Assembly (NCBI RefSeq): GCF_014202035.1 | Contig: NZ_JACHFR010000001.1 | Span: 434,001 to 498,000 of the forward strand | DNA: 64,000 nt | Direction: 5' to 3' | Origin: Treponema rectale | GTDB lineage: Bacteria > Spirochaetota > Spirochaetia > Treponematales > Treponemataceae | In this document: one piece after another, positions 15,943 to 23,749 of the stretch | Numbering within the stretch: position 1 is the first letter of the stretch | Layout: every line of letters starts with the position of its first letter | Position numbers and translations under genes: made by a program | Notes under the pieces: model-generated | Told to the model about the DNA's origin: nothing | Databases searched by the model: none | What the model saw: only the letters and a program-made list of their open reading frames with translations

Positions 15943-17925
15943 TTGCGTATTTTTTCTCATAAGTCCGCCGTATTTTTCTTTACGGCGGCATTTGTTTTTT
16001 ATCCTTTTTTTTCTCAGGAAAATTCTGTTTCTGCTTCCGTTTATGCTCAGAGGGGCGTTGAGGAAAATTCCTCCACAGAGGGGGTAGTGGCAAACGACGT
16101 GGACGCGCAGGGGGATTCGCAGCGTACCCCCCTTGAAGAAGAAGACATAAATCTGGGACACATTTATACATTTATTGAATCTCCTGAAGTGGAGCAGAGG
16201 CAGGTATTTAATTCACAGGACATACAGAAGTCTCATACGGAAAGTCTGGTAGATTTTCTTCAGTCTGAAGGAATGCAGCTTTTAAGTTACGGTCCCTATG
16301 GACTTGAAGCAAAACCTCAGATCCGGGGCTTTACTGATGAGACTGTACGGGTTGTAATAGACGGAATCTGCGTAAACAATGCTCAGTACGGAACTTTTGA
16401 TTTTACTTCAATAGACATCAATGATATTGAGCGGATGGAAATTGTCCGCGGCGGATTTACTGAAGGGGTCAGTGACGAAGGCTCTGTTGCAGGAACAATT
16501 TATATTACTACAAAAAAACAGGCCCTGGGTACTTCCGTAACGACTGATTCTTTTGTTAAGAGTTTCTTTAATGAAAAATCCTTTGCCGATACCTTCAGCC
16601 AGAGTGCCGGAATTTCCCATCAGTTTTTAGACAGTACTTTTCTTAAGCTTAATCTCCGGGGTACTTATGCTCAGAACAGGTTTCAGTTCAGAAACTATAT
16701 GAATAAGCTTGTTACAAGAGATAATGCTCTGGTAAAAGATTTTCACGGAGATGCAAAAGTTTCTCATTTTTTTGGAAACGGTTCTTCTTTTACAGGTGGA
16801 GTTCTTTTTTATGACGGAATAAAAAACTGTCCCGGAACTTCGACATCTGTTTCTGAAGGCGTGCAGAAAGACTTAAATGCAATGGTAAATTTTTCTCTCG
16901 TTAATCCTGCCGTAAAAAATGTTTTCCGGCTTGAAAACAGCGGGGCATGGATTTTTAACCGCAGAAACTATGATGAAAGCAATTCTTCCAGCCTGCATTT
17001 AATAAATACGTTCCGGTATGCTTCTTATGCGGAGGCTGATTTTAATGACTTCTATACCCAAAGTGCCGGCCTTACTTTAGATGCAGTTAATCTTGATTCC
17101 ACTGATGACGGAAAGCATCTTCAGTTTTCTTTTACGGTAAAAGAAACATCTGTGTTCCGTTTTTCAAAACATGTAATTTTTACTCTTCCTCTTGCGGTAA
17201 AAACCTGCGGTTCAAATGCTGCCTTCATTCCTAAAGCAGGGGTTAAGATTGCTTCAGAGTATGCTGATTTTATTGTTAATGCATACCGCATGGTGCAGTT
17301 TCCTAATATGGACGATCTGTACTGGGAATCTTCCTATGCCCGGGGAAATCCTGATCTTAAGATTGAAGAAGGCTGGGGAGGAGAATTTACCGTTAACTGG
17401 AAAAAATTTATTCCTTTAAGTGCATGTTTTTTTACGAATTATTATGAGAATAAAATTCAGTGGGCTTCAAGTGAAGGAATATTGACTCCGCAGAATGTAG
17501 CCAGTGCTTTTTACTGCGGTCTTGATTTGAGGACTGAAAAAATTTTCTTTGACGGCATTCTTGAAGTAAAAGCCAGTGGAGAGTACCTGTATTCTGCTCT
17601 TCTGGATAAGGACAACGAACTCACATATAAAAAAAGAATTATGTGGACTCCTGACTGGACATGTGCCGTAAGTACTGTCGTTAATTTTTTTGATTTCCGT
17701 TTTGCTGCCGAATGGAATTACATAGGAAAAAGATATAAGTCAAATTTGAATGTTTCTTACATGGAGCCTTATTCACTGGTGAATTTAAATCTATCCTATG
17801 AGGGATTTGAGCATTTTACAGTTTATTTCAGGGCAGAGAATATTCTTGATACTGAATATGAAGCCGTGGACTCCTATCCAATGCCTGGAATAAGTGCTAC
17901 CCTTGGACTCAGGACAAAGTGGTAA
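15943..17925 (+). CDS. TonB-dependent outer-membrane receptor, probable cobalamin transporter (BtuB-like)
   Basis: The 660-residue protein begins at a TTG (15943) with a signal peptide. The plug domain follows: SLVDFLQSEGMQL, IRGFTDETVRVVIDG and INDIERMEIVRGGFTEG are standard plug motifs. The rest forms the 22-stranded barrel, ending in SATLGLRTKW with an aromatic terminus. The upstream cobalamin riboswitch, 10-base spacing from the lipoprotein gene and overall length point to cobalamin or cobinamide as the substrate. A TonB box is not obvious in the region before the plug. The start is uncertain because no strong ribosome site is seen. Its stop overlaps the next ATG (TAATG). Confidence 0.85.
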   Translation: MRIFSHKSAVFFFTAAFVFYPFFSQENSVSASVYAQRGVEENSSTEGVVANDVDAQGDSQRTPLEEEDINLGHIYTFIESPEVEQRQVFNSQDIQKSHTESLVDFLQSEGMQLLSYGPYGLEAKPQIRGFTDETVRVVIDGICVNNAQYGTFDFTSIDINDIERMEIVRGGFTEGVSDEGSVAGTIYITTKKQALGTSVTTDSFVKSFFNEKSFADTFSQSAGISHQFLDSTFLKLNLRGTYAQNRFQFRNYMNKLVTRDNALVKDFHGDAKVSHFFGNGSSFTGGVLFYDGIKNCPGTSTSVSEGVQKDLNAMVNFSLVNPAVKNVFRLENSGAWIFNRRNYDESNSSSLHLINTFRYASYAEADFNDFYTQSAGLTLDAVNLDSTDDGKHLQFSFTVKETSVFRFSKHVIFTLPLAVKTCGSNAAFIPKAGVKIASEYADFIVNAYRMVQFPNMDDLYWESSYARGNPDLKIEEGWGGEFTVNWKKFIPLSACFFTNYYENKIQWASSEGILTPQNVASAFYCGLDLRTEKIFFDGILEVKASGEYLYSALLDKDNELTYKKRIMWTPDWTCAVSTVVNFFDFRFAAEWNYIGKRYKSNLNVSYMEPYSLVNLNLSYEGFEHFTVYFRAENILDTEYEAVDSYPMPGISATLGLRTKW

Positions 17926-18560
17926 TGAACAGGTGTGTTATAGTTTCAGCAGGCATTATAAACGATTATGCTTTTATCAAAAGCCTGCTGAAGAAGGATG
18001 ATTTTTTTATATTCTGTGACGGCGGTCTCCGGCATGCAGATTTTCTCGGCGTAAAACCTGATGTTATGACAGGGGATTTTGATTCCGTTTCAGATGAGGA
18101 TTATAAAAGGTGGTCATCTCAATGCAGGGTTATTTCTCTTCCCAGAGAAAAAGATGATACTGATACTCTTGCTGCTGTAAGGTTTGCTCTCTCTGAAGGA
18201 TTTGATGATTTCCTTCTGACGGGAGCAATGGGATTTCGCTTTGACCATGCTTTTGCAAATATTGGAGTTCTTCTGTACCTGGATGATCTTCATAAAAAGG
18301 CTGTGCTGGCAGATGATTATTCATTGATGGAGATTGCAGGAAAAAATCCAATTTATATAGAAGATAATTATTCTTTTTTTTCCGTACTTACAGTGGATGG
18401 GGATGCAGGCGGTGTATGCATAAAAAATGCAAAATATCCTCTTGAAAATGCGGTGCTCAAAAGCAGTTTTCAGATAGGGGTAAGTAATGAAGTTCTTCCC
18501 GGAAAGACCGCATCGGTAAGTGCAGGGCAGGGGCGCGTTCTTGTGGTAAAAGTACGGTGA
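17925..18560 (+). CDS. thiN: Thiamine pyrophosphokinase
   Basis: The enzyme makes thiamine diphosphate from thiamine and ATP. The 211-residue product shows the family signatures FCDGGLRHADFLGVKPD, TGDFDS, KDDTDT and FDHAFANIG. The ATG at 17925 overlaps the receptor stop by one base (TAATG), indicating coupled translation; a GTG at 17919 is an alternative. Its place in a cobalamin-controlled operon is odd because no thiamine gene is nearby. Confidence 0.9.
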   Translation: MNRCVIVSAGIINDYAFIKSLLKKDDFFIFCDGGLRHADFLGVKPDVMTGDFDSVSDEDYKRWSSQCRVISLPREKDDTDTLAAVRFALSEGFDDFLLTGAMGFRFDHAFANIGVLLYLDDLHKKAVLADDYSLMEIAGKNPIYIEDNYSFFSVLTVDGDAGGVCIKNAKYPLENAVLKSSFQIGVSNEVLPGKTASVSAGQGRVLVVKVR

Positions 18561-18575
18561 TAAAAAATTCTTTAC

Positions 18576-18604
18576 TTGACAAGTGTTACTGTCTTTAGTA
18601 TCCT
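18576..18604 (+). promoter_or_regulatory. Promoter of the aromatic amino-acid operon
   Basis: TTGACA (18576-18581), a 17-base spacer and TATCCT (18599-18604). Seven bases after the -10 comes the ATG of the leader peptide (18612), so the transcript should start at or one base before that ATG. Confidence 0.75.
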
Positions 18605-18611
18605 TTTGACT

Positions 18612-18737
18612 ATGAATAACACAACGACCCGTCGGGCTCAGTCTAACTTTCTCTCCATGCTGGCTTACTTTTACTTTAGCTTTTATTATTTTCTCGGCAT
18701 TCAGGAAGGTTTCCTTGCTAAAAGGCGGACTGCATAA
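18612..18737 (+). CDS. Phe/Tyr-rich attenuator leader peptide
   Basis: A 41-codon reading frame lies between the promoter and DAHP synthase. Residues 19-27 read YFYFSFYYF: four Tyr and four Phe in nine codons (18666-18692). It is followed by alternative RNA hairpins and an intrinsic terminator at 18771-18804. This is the layout of amino-acid-specific ribosome stalling control, as in the enterobacterial phe and trp leaders. No Shine-Dalgarno precedes the ATG; the promoter position suggests it is translated from a leaderless end. Confidence 0.82.
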   Translation: MNNTTTRRAQSNFLSMLAYFYFSFYYFLGIQEGFLAKRRTA

Positions 18738-18781
18738 AGGCTTGTGCGATTCTTAAAGCAAGAAATTACAGGAACCTTCCT
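18703..18781 (+). promoter_or_regulatory. Antiterminator segments of the aro leader
   Basis: AGGAAGGTTTCC (18703-18714) can pair with GGAACCTTCCT (18771-18781), and TTGCT with AGCAA (18715-18719 with 18757-18761). This uses up the left arm of the terminator. A ribosome stalled on codons 19-27 would leave 18703-18719 free and allow this pairing. A ribosome reaching the stop at 18735 would cover it and let the terminator form. Confidence 0.7.
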
Positions 18782-18804
18782 AAAAAGAAGGTTCCTTTTT
18801 TTTT
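18771..18804 (+). terminator. Attenuator terminator upstream of DAHP synthase
   Basis: A nine-pair stem GGAACCTTC / GAAGGTTCC (18771-18779 with 18787-18795) is followed by nine T's. It lies between the leader peptide and the structural gene. Confidence 0.85.
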
Positions 18805-18852
18805 ATTTGTCTTTGTTTCTAAGGCTGTCATGTAAATTAACGGAGGTGCAAA

Positions 18853-19881
18853 ATGATAGTTATTTTGAAAAGCGGTGTGAGTCAGGACAGGATTGATTCT
18901 TTCATCTCGGATGTAAAGGAAAAGAACCTTGACGTACATGTTTCTAAAGGTGTGGATAAAACTGTACTTGGTCTTTTAGGTGATACTTCAAAACTTGATC
19001 CGGAAGATTTTCTGGCAAATGAGATTGTAGAAAGTGCAGAGCGCGTTTCTGCTCCTTATAAAATGGCAAGCCGTTCCTTCCATCCTGAAAATACAGTAGT
19101 AAAGATTGGCGGAGACGGCAGTACTGCATGTTTTATCGGTGACGGAAAAACAGTTCCGCTTATTGCCGGTCCGTGTTCTGTAGAAAATGAAAAACAGCTT
19201 ATCGATGCAGCACTGGCCGTAAAAAAAGCCGGTGCCCGTATTCTCCGTGGCGGTGCCTACAAGCCGCGTACTTCTCCGTATTCATTTCAGGGACTGGGAC
19301 CTGAAGGAATCCGTATTCTTGAAAAGGCAAAAAAAGAAACAGGACTTCCAATCTGTACAGAACTTATGAGTGCTTCGGAACTTAAGTATTTTGAAAACGT
19401 AGATTTAATTCAGGTTGGTGCCCGCAATTTTCAGAACTTTGATCTTCTTAAGGAAATCGGAAAATTCGGAAAGCCGGTCCTGCTTAAAAGAGGACTTTCC
19501 GGAACTATCCAGGAACTTTTGATGAGTGCTGAATATATTATGGCAAACGGAACTGAACAGGTTATCCTCTGTGAAAGGGGAATCCGTACTTATGACGGAT
19601 ATACAAGAAACTGTCTTGATGTAAGCGCCGTTCCTTATCTGCATAAAGTTTCTCATCTTCCGGTTGTTCTTGATCCAAGTCATGCCTGCGGAATCAGGTG
19701 GATGGTTGGAACTCTTGCATGCAGTGCAGTTGCAGCCGGAGCAGACGGTCTTGAAATTGAAGTTCACTGTAATCCTGAAAAAGCCCTGAGTGATGCAAGT
19801 CAGCAGCTTCCTCCTGTAATGTTTGAGGAACTTGCCGTAAAACTCAATAAATATGCAGCTGTTGAAGGAAAAACAATATAA
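18853..19881 (+). CDS. aroF: 3-deoxy-7-phosphoheptulonate (DAHP) synthase with N-terminal ferredoxin-like domain
   Basis: This is the first enzyme of the shikimate pathway, joining phosphoenolpyruvate and erythrose 4-phosphate. The 342-residue protein is of the type seen in Thermotoga and Bacillus relatives: an N-terminal ACT/ferredoxin-like domain (about residues 1-70), known in that group to mediate feedback by Tyr or Phe, then the TIM-barrel core with AGPCSVE, RGGAYKPRTSPYSFQG, KRG and LDPSHACG. CGGAGGTG precedes the ATG. It is controlled by the leader peptide attenuator in front. Confidence 0.95.
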   Translation: MIVILKSGVSQDRIDSFISDVKEKNLDVHVSKGVDKTVLGLLGDTSKLDPEDFLANEIVESAERVSAPYKMASRSFHPENTVVKIGGDGSTACFIGDGKTVPLIAGPCSVENEKQLIDAALAVKKAGARILRGGAYKPRTSPYSFQGLGPEGIRILEKAKKETGLPICTELMSASELKYFENVDLIQVGARNFQNFDLLKEIGKFGKPVLLKRGLSGTIQELLMSAEYIMANGTEQVILCERGIRTYDGYTRNCLDVSAVPYLHKVSHLPVVLDPSHACGIRWMVGTLACSAVAAGADGLEIEVHCNPEKALSDASQQLPPVMFEELAVKLNKYAAVEGKTI

Positions 19882-19899
19882 ATAGTAAACTGTAAAATC

Positions 19900-20796
19900 A
19901 TGAAAAACTTAAAAGATCTTACTTACGGTATCGTAGGTCTCGGAATAATGGGCGGCTCTTTTGCAAAGGCCATAAGACAGAATATTCTCAGTCAGAGCGG
20001 TTCAAAGGGTAAAATTCTTGTATGCAACAGAAGTACGGCCTGTCTTTCCATGGCTGTTAATGAAGGTATTGCAGATGAGGCTTTTACTCAGGATAAAACT
20101 TCTGAACTTTTGAAGAAAAGTGACATTGTCTTTGTCTGCCTTTATCCTCATGCCACTCTTGAATTTCTAAAGAATTATAAAAATGATTTTAAGAGCGGTG
20201 CCATCGTAACTGATATTTCCGGAGTAAAGGGAATTTTTGAAAAGTCCCTTCCTGAACTTCTTCGTCCTGATGTTGATTTTATAATCGGTCATCCAATGGC
20301 CGGCGGAGAAAAGGAAGGCTATGCCGCAAGTAACGCAAAGTTTTTTGTCAATCATAATTATATTTTCTGCCGTCAGACATTTAACTCGGAAGAAAATTAT
20401 AATCTGATGAAGACCCTTGTTACCGAACTGGGATTTACAAGGATTACTGAAACAACCTGTGATATTCATGATAACAAAATAGGCTTTACTTCTCAGCTGT
20501 GTCATGTTATTGCCAGCGCTCTGGTTCAGAGTGCCCGGGATCCTGAAATTACGGCATTTGGAGGCGGCAGTTTTGAGGACCTTACACGGATTGCAATGAT
20601 AAACGCTCCTTTATGGACAGAACTTTTTATCAGTAATAAAGAAAAACTCTGTGCCCACATAGACAGTTTTCAGAAAAAAATGGAAGAGTTCAGAACTGCC
20701 ATAATGGAAGAAGATTCTCAGAAATTAAAAGAAATGCTTGAAGAAACAAGAGAGAAGCGTCTGATGATGGGATCTGTCTGTACTGTAGCAAAATGA
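19900..20796 (+). CDS. tyrA: Prephenate dehydrogenase TyrA
   Basis: TyrA oxidises prephenate to 4-hydroxyphenylpyruvate for tyrosine synthesis. The 298-residue protein has the NAD-binding GIVGLGIMGGSFAKA at residues 10-24, then DISGVKG, IIGHPMAGGEKEGY and the helical C-terminal domain with LCHVIASAL and GGSFEDLTRIA. There is no C-terminal ACT domain, so feedback may rest on the DAHP synthase and attenuator. It follows aroF by 18 bases with no strong ribosome site. Its stop overlaps an ATG of the next gene. Confidence 0.93.
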   Translation: MKNLKDLTYGIVGLGIMGGSFAKAIRQNILSQSGSKGKILVCNRSTACLSMAVNEGIADEAFTQDKTSELLKKSDIVFVCLYPHATLEFLKNYKNDFKSGAIVTDISGVKGIFEKSLPELLRPDVDFIIGHPMAGGEKEGYAASNAKFFVNHNYIFCRQTFNSEENYNLMKTLVTELGFTRITETTCDIHDNKIGFTSQLCHVIASALVQSARDPEITAFGGGSFEDLTRIAMINAPLWTELFISNKEKLCAHIDSFQKKMEEFRTAIMEEDSQKLKEMLEETREKRLMMGSVCTVAK

Positions 20797-20813
20797 TATG
20801 GCGTGAGGAAATC

Positions 20814-22373
20814 ATGAAAAAGGTTTTGTTTTTTTTATCTTCAGTTTTACTCTGTTTCTCCTGTAAAACACAGGATTCTTCTGAAAAGGAAATTGTTCAG
20901 GAGAATACGACTTCAGTTTCTTTTGTCTGCGGAGAATTAAAAGACTGCAATGAAGTTATTTTTAATCCGGACATGGGCTTTTATTCGGTAATTAAGGTTA
21001 AGGTAACTCAGACTGGCGTTCAGGATAAAAGTGAAATAATTTCTTCAATAAAAGAAGATTCTAATCCTCTTAAAGGGGATTATCCTGAAAGTGATGAAGC
21101 TTTATGGGATTTATCCTATAATCTTCTGCATCTTGAATTTGACATAAGCGATTATTCAAAAGCTGTAAACGGCTCTTCCGACATTATGGAACTTTCTGAA
21201 GAGTCATTAAAAGGTGTAAGGGAAATCCTGTCTGCCTTCCGCGGAACAGAAAAGACTGCGGTTGTTCGTTTTGCCTATGATTCAGGTTTTGCCGGTAACA
21301 AAAATACTGAACCGGAGGATTTTTCCGTCATTCTTAATCACGTAAAGCAAATTTCTAAAATATACTCAGAATATGAAGATATCATTACGGCAATTGAGTG
21401 CGGTATTATCGGCCCATGGGGAGAGATGCATACTTCAAGTTATGCAGTTTCCGTTAAAGAAGGTACTGAGTGGAAACCTGATTATTATATCGTACAGGTC
21501 ATGCATGAATATCTGGAAGGCTTAAAATCGGCAGACATTCCTTTTCTTGTCCGTCAGCCTAAGTTTATTTATGCATATCTCAATACGTATTGTGATGTTG
21601 ACTATAATTTTAAGCTGGACAGTAAAAATGAATCGTATCCTGCTGCAATTCCGACATACATTCCTGTAACCGGAAGTGATGAATACAAATTTGGACTTTA
21701 TAACGACGGATATCTGGGAAGTGAAAGTGATTCCGGAACTTATAAAAGTTCTGACAGAAGTGCAGAAATTGAATTTCTTTCGGGCTTTACGGACCATACC
21801 CCGTATGGAGGAGAATTAATCGGAAATTATGGTATCGGGAACGGAGAAAGTGTAAGTGTTGAAAATTTTACCAATGTTCACGCTTCGTTTCTTAACATCG
21901 GATGGAATACCTCTTATTTTTATCAGTTTAACAGTCTGAATTATTTCGGAGAAACGCTTTTTCAGTATCTGTACAGGCATTTAGGCTACCGCTATTTATT
22001 AAAGGATGCGGTTTTTACTCAAAAGGATGGGCTTAAATCTGTTCAGATGGACTTCACTTTTGAAAACACCGGATTCGCATCCCTTCCTTATCATCGCAAA
22101 AAGAACGTACAGCTCTTTTTTATTCCTTCTGAGTCAGCTGTCAGCGGAAATGAAGAACCTTTGAATATATCTTCAGAGCTGTTTACCGGTCAGAAAGTGC
22201 TGACTGTAACTGCAGATTTAAGTTCTTTAGACAGCGGAAGCTATGCTGTGTATGTAAAGTTTTCTGATTCAGACGGAACTCATGTCATCCGTCCGGCAAA
22301 TACAGGCTGGAATTCACAATTAAAGGCTGTTAAAGCCGGAGTCTGTACTTTGAAGGCTTCAGAGACGAATTAG
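20814..22373 (+). CDS. Lipoprotein with DUF4874/DUF4832-type domains
   Basis: The 519-residue product starts at the ATG at 20814 behind GTGAGGAAATC; an ATG at 20793 overlapping the tyrA stop gives a less convincing signal. The signal peptide ends in lipobox LCFSC (Cys17). The sequence NPDMGFYS, LEFDISDYSKAVNG, FAYDSGFAGN, IECGIIGPWGEMHTS and FLVRQPK matches the pattern of DUF4874 followed by DUF4832, a TIM-barrel-like pair found with sugar-degrading systems. The family call is from memory. GPWGEMH resembles a glycosidase acid/base loop, so a surface glycosidase is possible. Its location at the end of an aromatic amino-acid operon is unexplained. Confidence 0.68.
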   Translation: MKKVLFFLSSVLLCFSCKTQDSSEKEIVQENTTSVSFVCGELKDCNEVIFNPDMGFYSVIKVKVTQTGVQDKSEIISSIKEDSNPLKGDYPESDEALWDLSYNLLHLEFDISDYSKAVNGSSDIMELSEESLKGVREILSAFRGTEKTAVVRFAYDSGFAGNKNTEPEDFSVILNHVKQISKIYSEYEDIITAIECGIIGPWGEMHTSSYAVSVKEGTEWKPDYYIVQVMHEYLEGLKSADIPFLVRQPKFIYAYLNTYCDVDYNFKLDSKNESYPAAIPTYIPVTGSDEYKFGLYNDGYLGSESDSGTYKSSDRSAEIEFLSGFTDHTPYGGELIGNYGIGNGESVSVENFTNVHASFLNIGWNTSYFYQFNSLNYFGETLFQYLYRHLGYRYLLKDAVFTQKDGLKSVQMDFTFENTGFASLPYHRKKNVQLFFIPSESAVSGNEEPLNISSELFTGQKVLTVTADLSSLDSGSYAVYVKFSDSDGTHVIRPANTGWNSQLKAVKAGVCTLKASETN

Positions 22374-22395
22374 TTTAAATATTCTTTCTGCTGAA

Positions 22396-22424
22396 TTGCA
22401 TAGTTTTTGCTTTCGTTTTATACT
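22396..22424 (+). promoter_or_regulatory. apt promoter
   Basis: TTGCAT (22396-22401), 17 bases, TATACT (22419-22424). The transcript would have a leader of about 58 bases before the apt ATG. Confidence 0.65.
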
Positions 22425-22488
22425 AGGGAGCATTTGTGTTTTTGCATGGCTATGCATGAAGTGCACATAAATTTTATGGAGCTTTTTT

Positions 22489-23031
22489 ATGGAAAAAAAA
22501 GATTTTGAAGTATTGGACAAAGTAATAGGCCGTGTGCCTGATTTTCCGAAGCATGGTGTTCTTTTTTATGACATTACGGGAATTCTCCGTCATCCGGAGG
22601 CTTTTAAGTATTCCATCGACCGTATGGTAGAGATTTACAAGGATAAGAAAATAGATGCTGTTGCCGGTATTGAGAGCCGCGGTTTTATTTTTGCAGCACC
22701 TTTTGCAGAACGCATGGGAATTCCCCTCATCCTTATCAGAAAAAAAGGAAAGCTTCCTGCAAAAACCTATCATTGCAAGTATGACCTTGAGTATGGAAGT
22801 GCAGAAATTGAAGTACATTGCGCTGATATTCAGGAGGGACAGAACATTCTTCTGGTAGATGATCTTGTTGCTACCGGAGGAACCCTCAAGGCTGCCATAA
22901 ATCTTGTGCAGCAGGGAAAAGCCTGTGTTACTGACGTATTCGGTGTAGTAGGGCTTCCGTTCCTTAAATACGAAGAAAAACTCGGTACGGATGTTACAGT
23001 TACTACTTTAGTAAACTACGATAACGAGTAG
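22489..23031 (+). CDS. apt: Adenine phosphoribosyltransferase
   Basis: The enzyme salvages adenine to AMP using PRPP. The 180-residue protein has FPKHGVLFYDIT near the N-terminus, GIESRGFIFAAP, RKKGKLP and the PRPP-binding loop ILLVDDLVATGGT. The length is typical. GGAG stands before the ATG. It is followed by a repeat copy ending in a terminator hairpin. Confidence 0.96.
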   Translation: MEKKDFEVLDKVIGRVPDFPKHGVLFYDITGILRHPEAFKYSIDRMVEIYKDKKIDAVAGIESRGFIFAAPFAERMGIPLILIRKKGKLPAKTYHCKYDLEYGSAEIEVHCADIQEGQNILLVDDLVATGGTLKAAINLVQQGKACVTDVFGVVGLPFLKYEEKLGTDVTVTTLVNYDNE

Positions 23032-23042
23032 TACTGATACTT

Positions 23043-23154
23043 AAGTATGAGTCATTGCCGTGCTCGACAGTTTGTCATTGCCGCACTTGATGCGGCAATC
23101 TCTTGCATTGTAATTAAATAGATTTTCGGGCAGCTTCCCAAAAGGGGAAGCTGC
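23043..23154 (+). repeat. Dispersed intergenic repeat, copy A (partial)
   Basis: This copy begins AAGTATGAGTCATTGCC and includes a nine-pair palindrome ATTGCCGCA-CTTGA-TGCGGCAAT, then the hairpin GCAGCTTCCC-AAAA-GGGGAAGCTGC. Bases 23043-23130 recur in inverted orientation at 23931-24018 with three mismatches in 88. A related full copy lies at 57779-58046. Confidence 0.85.
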
Positions 23155-23161
23155 TTTTTTT
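23130..23161 (+). terminator. Terminator carried by repeat copy A
   Basis: The ten-pair stem GCAGCTTCCC / GGGAAGCTGC with loop AAAAG ends in seven T's. It would end the apt transcript. Confidence 0.8.
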
Positions 23162-23200
23162 GTCATTATGCAATTTTATTGCTTTTTCATTACTTTTGTA

Positions 23201-23211
23201 TTACATTGTAA
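23201..23211 (+). promoter_or_regulatory. Candidate operator of the toxin-antitoxin pair
   Basis: The perfect inverted repeat TTACA-T-TGTAA lies between the probable -10 region and the antitoxin ribosome site (GGAGG, 23216-23220). RelB/DinJ-type antitoxins repress their own operon through such sites. Confidence 0.5.
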
Positions 23212-23225
23212 ACATGGAGGCATAT

Positions 23226-23483
23226 ATGAGAACGGCAGTAATTCAGACAAGGGTTGATACAGCCTTAAAATATGATGCAGATGCTTTTTTCGAATCCATA
23301 GGAATGGATACAACAACGGCAATACGCATTTTTCTTAAGCAGACTTTAATCCAGCACAAAATCCCCTTTGAGATTGTTCAGGACAGCTCATTTTATTCTG
23401 AGAAAAATATAAAGGCTCTGGAACATTCAAAACTGCAGATGGAAAACGGACAGCATTCAATCCATGATCTTGTCGAGGTATAA
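23226..23483 (+). CDS. RelB/DinJ-family antitoxin
   Basis: The product (85 residues from the ATG at 23226 with GGAGG six bases upstream) starts TAVIQTRVDTALKYDADAFF and continues GMDTTTAIRIFLKQT. This is the ribbon-helix-helix DNA-binding pattern of the RelB/DinJ family. The C-terminal tail would wrap the toxin. An in-frame ATG at 23214 is less likely because it would use no ribosome site. The toxin gene follows after two bases. Confidence 0.88.
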   Translation: MRTAVIQTRVDTALKYDADAFFESIGMDTTTAIRIFLKQTLIQHKIPFEIVQDSSFYSEKNIKALEHSKLQMENGQHSIHDLVEV

Positions 23484-23485
23484 GA

Positions 23486-23749
23486 ATGCACAAGGATTTT
23501 TCAGATGATGCCTGGGCAGATTATACCTATTGGATAACGCAGGACAAAAAGACGCTCAAGAAAATAAATCAGCTTCTTGCGGATATTGAGCGAAACGGAA
23601 ATGATGGAATCGGTCATCCAGAGCCATTGAAAGGCAATTTAACCGGATATTGGTCTAGAAATATAGATGAGAAAAACAGATTAGTTTATAAAATTGAAGA
23701 TGAACTTATAAAGATTATTCAGTGTAAAAATCATTATGATGATAAATAA
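23486..23749 (+). CDS. YoeB/Txe-family mRNA-cleaving toxin
   Basis: The 87-residue protein matches YoeB: WADYTYWITQDKKTLKKINQL at the N-terminus, then IGHPEPLKGNLTGYWSRNIDEKNRLVY and the C-terminal CKNHYDD. The Glu in HPEPLK, the Arg in SRNIDEKNRLVY and the His in KNHY correspond to the catalytic residues known for YoeB, so the toxin looks intact. It would cut mRNA on the ribosome. YoeB normally pairs with a YefM (Phd-fold) antitoxin; here the partner is RelB/DinJ-like. Confidence 0.92.
   Translation: MHKDFSDDAWADYTYWITQDKKTLKKINQLLADIERNGNDGIGHPEPLKGNLTGYWSRNIDEKNRLVYKIEDELIKIIQCKNHYDDK

Noticed and set aside
17860..17925. TPP riboswitch upstream of thiN
   Set aside because: The gene starts inside the stop of the receptor gene and there is no space or THI-box motif.
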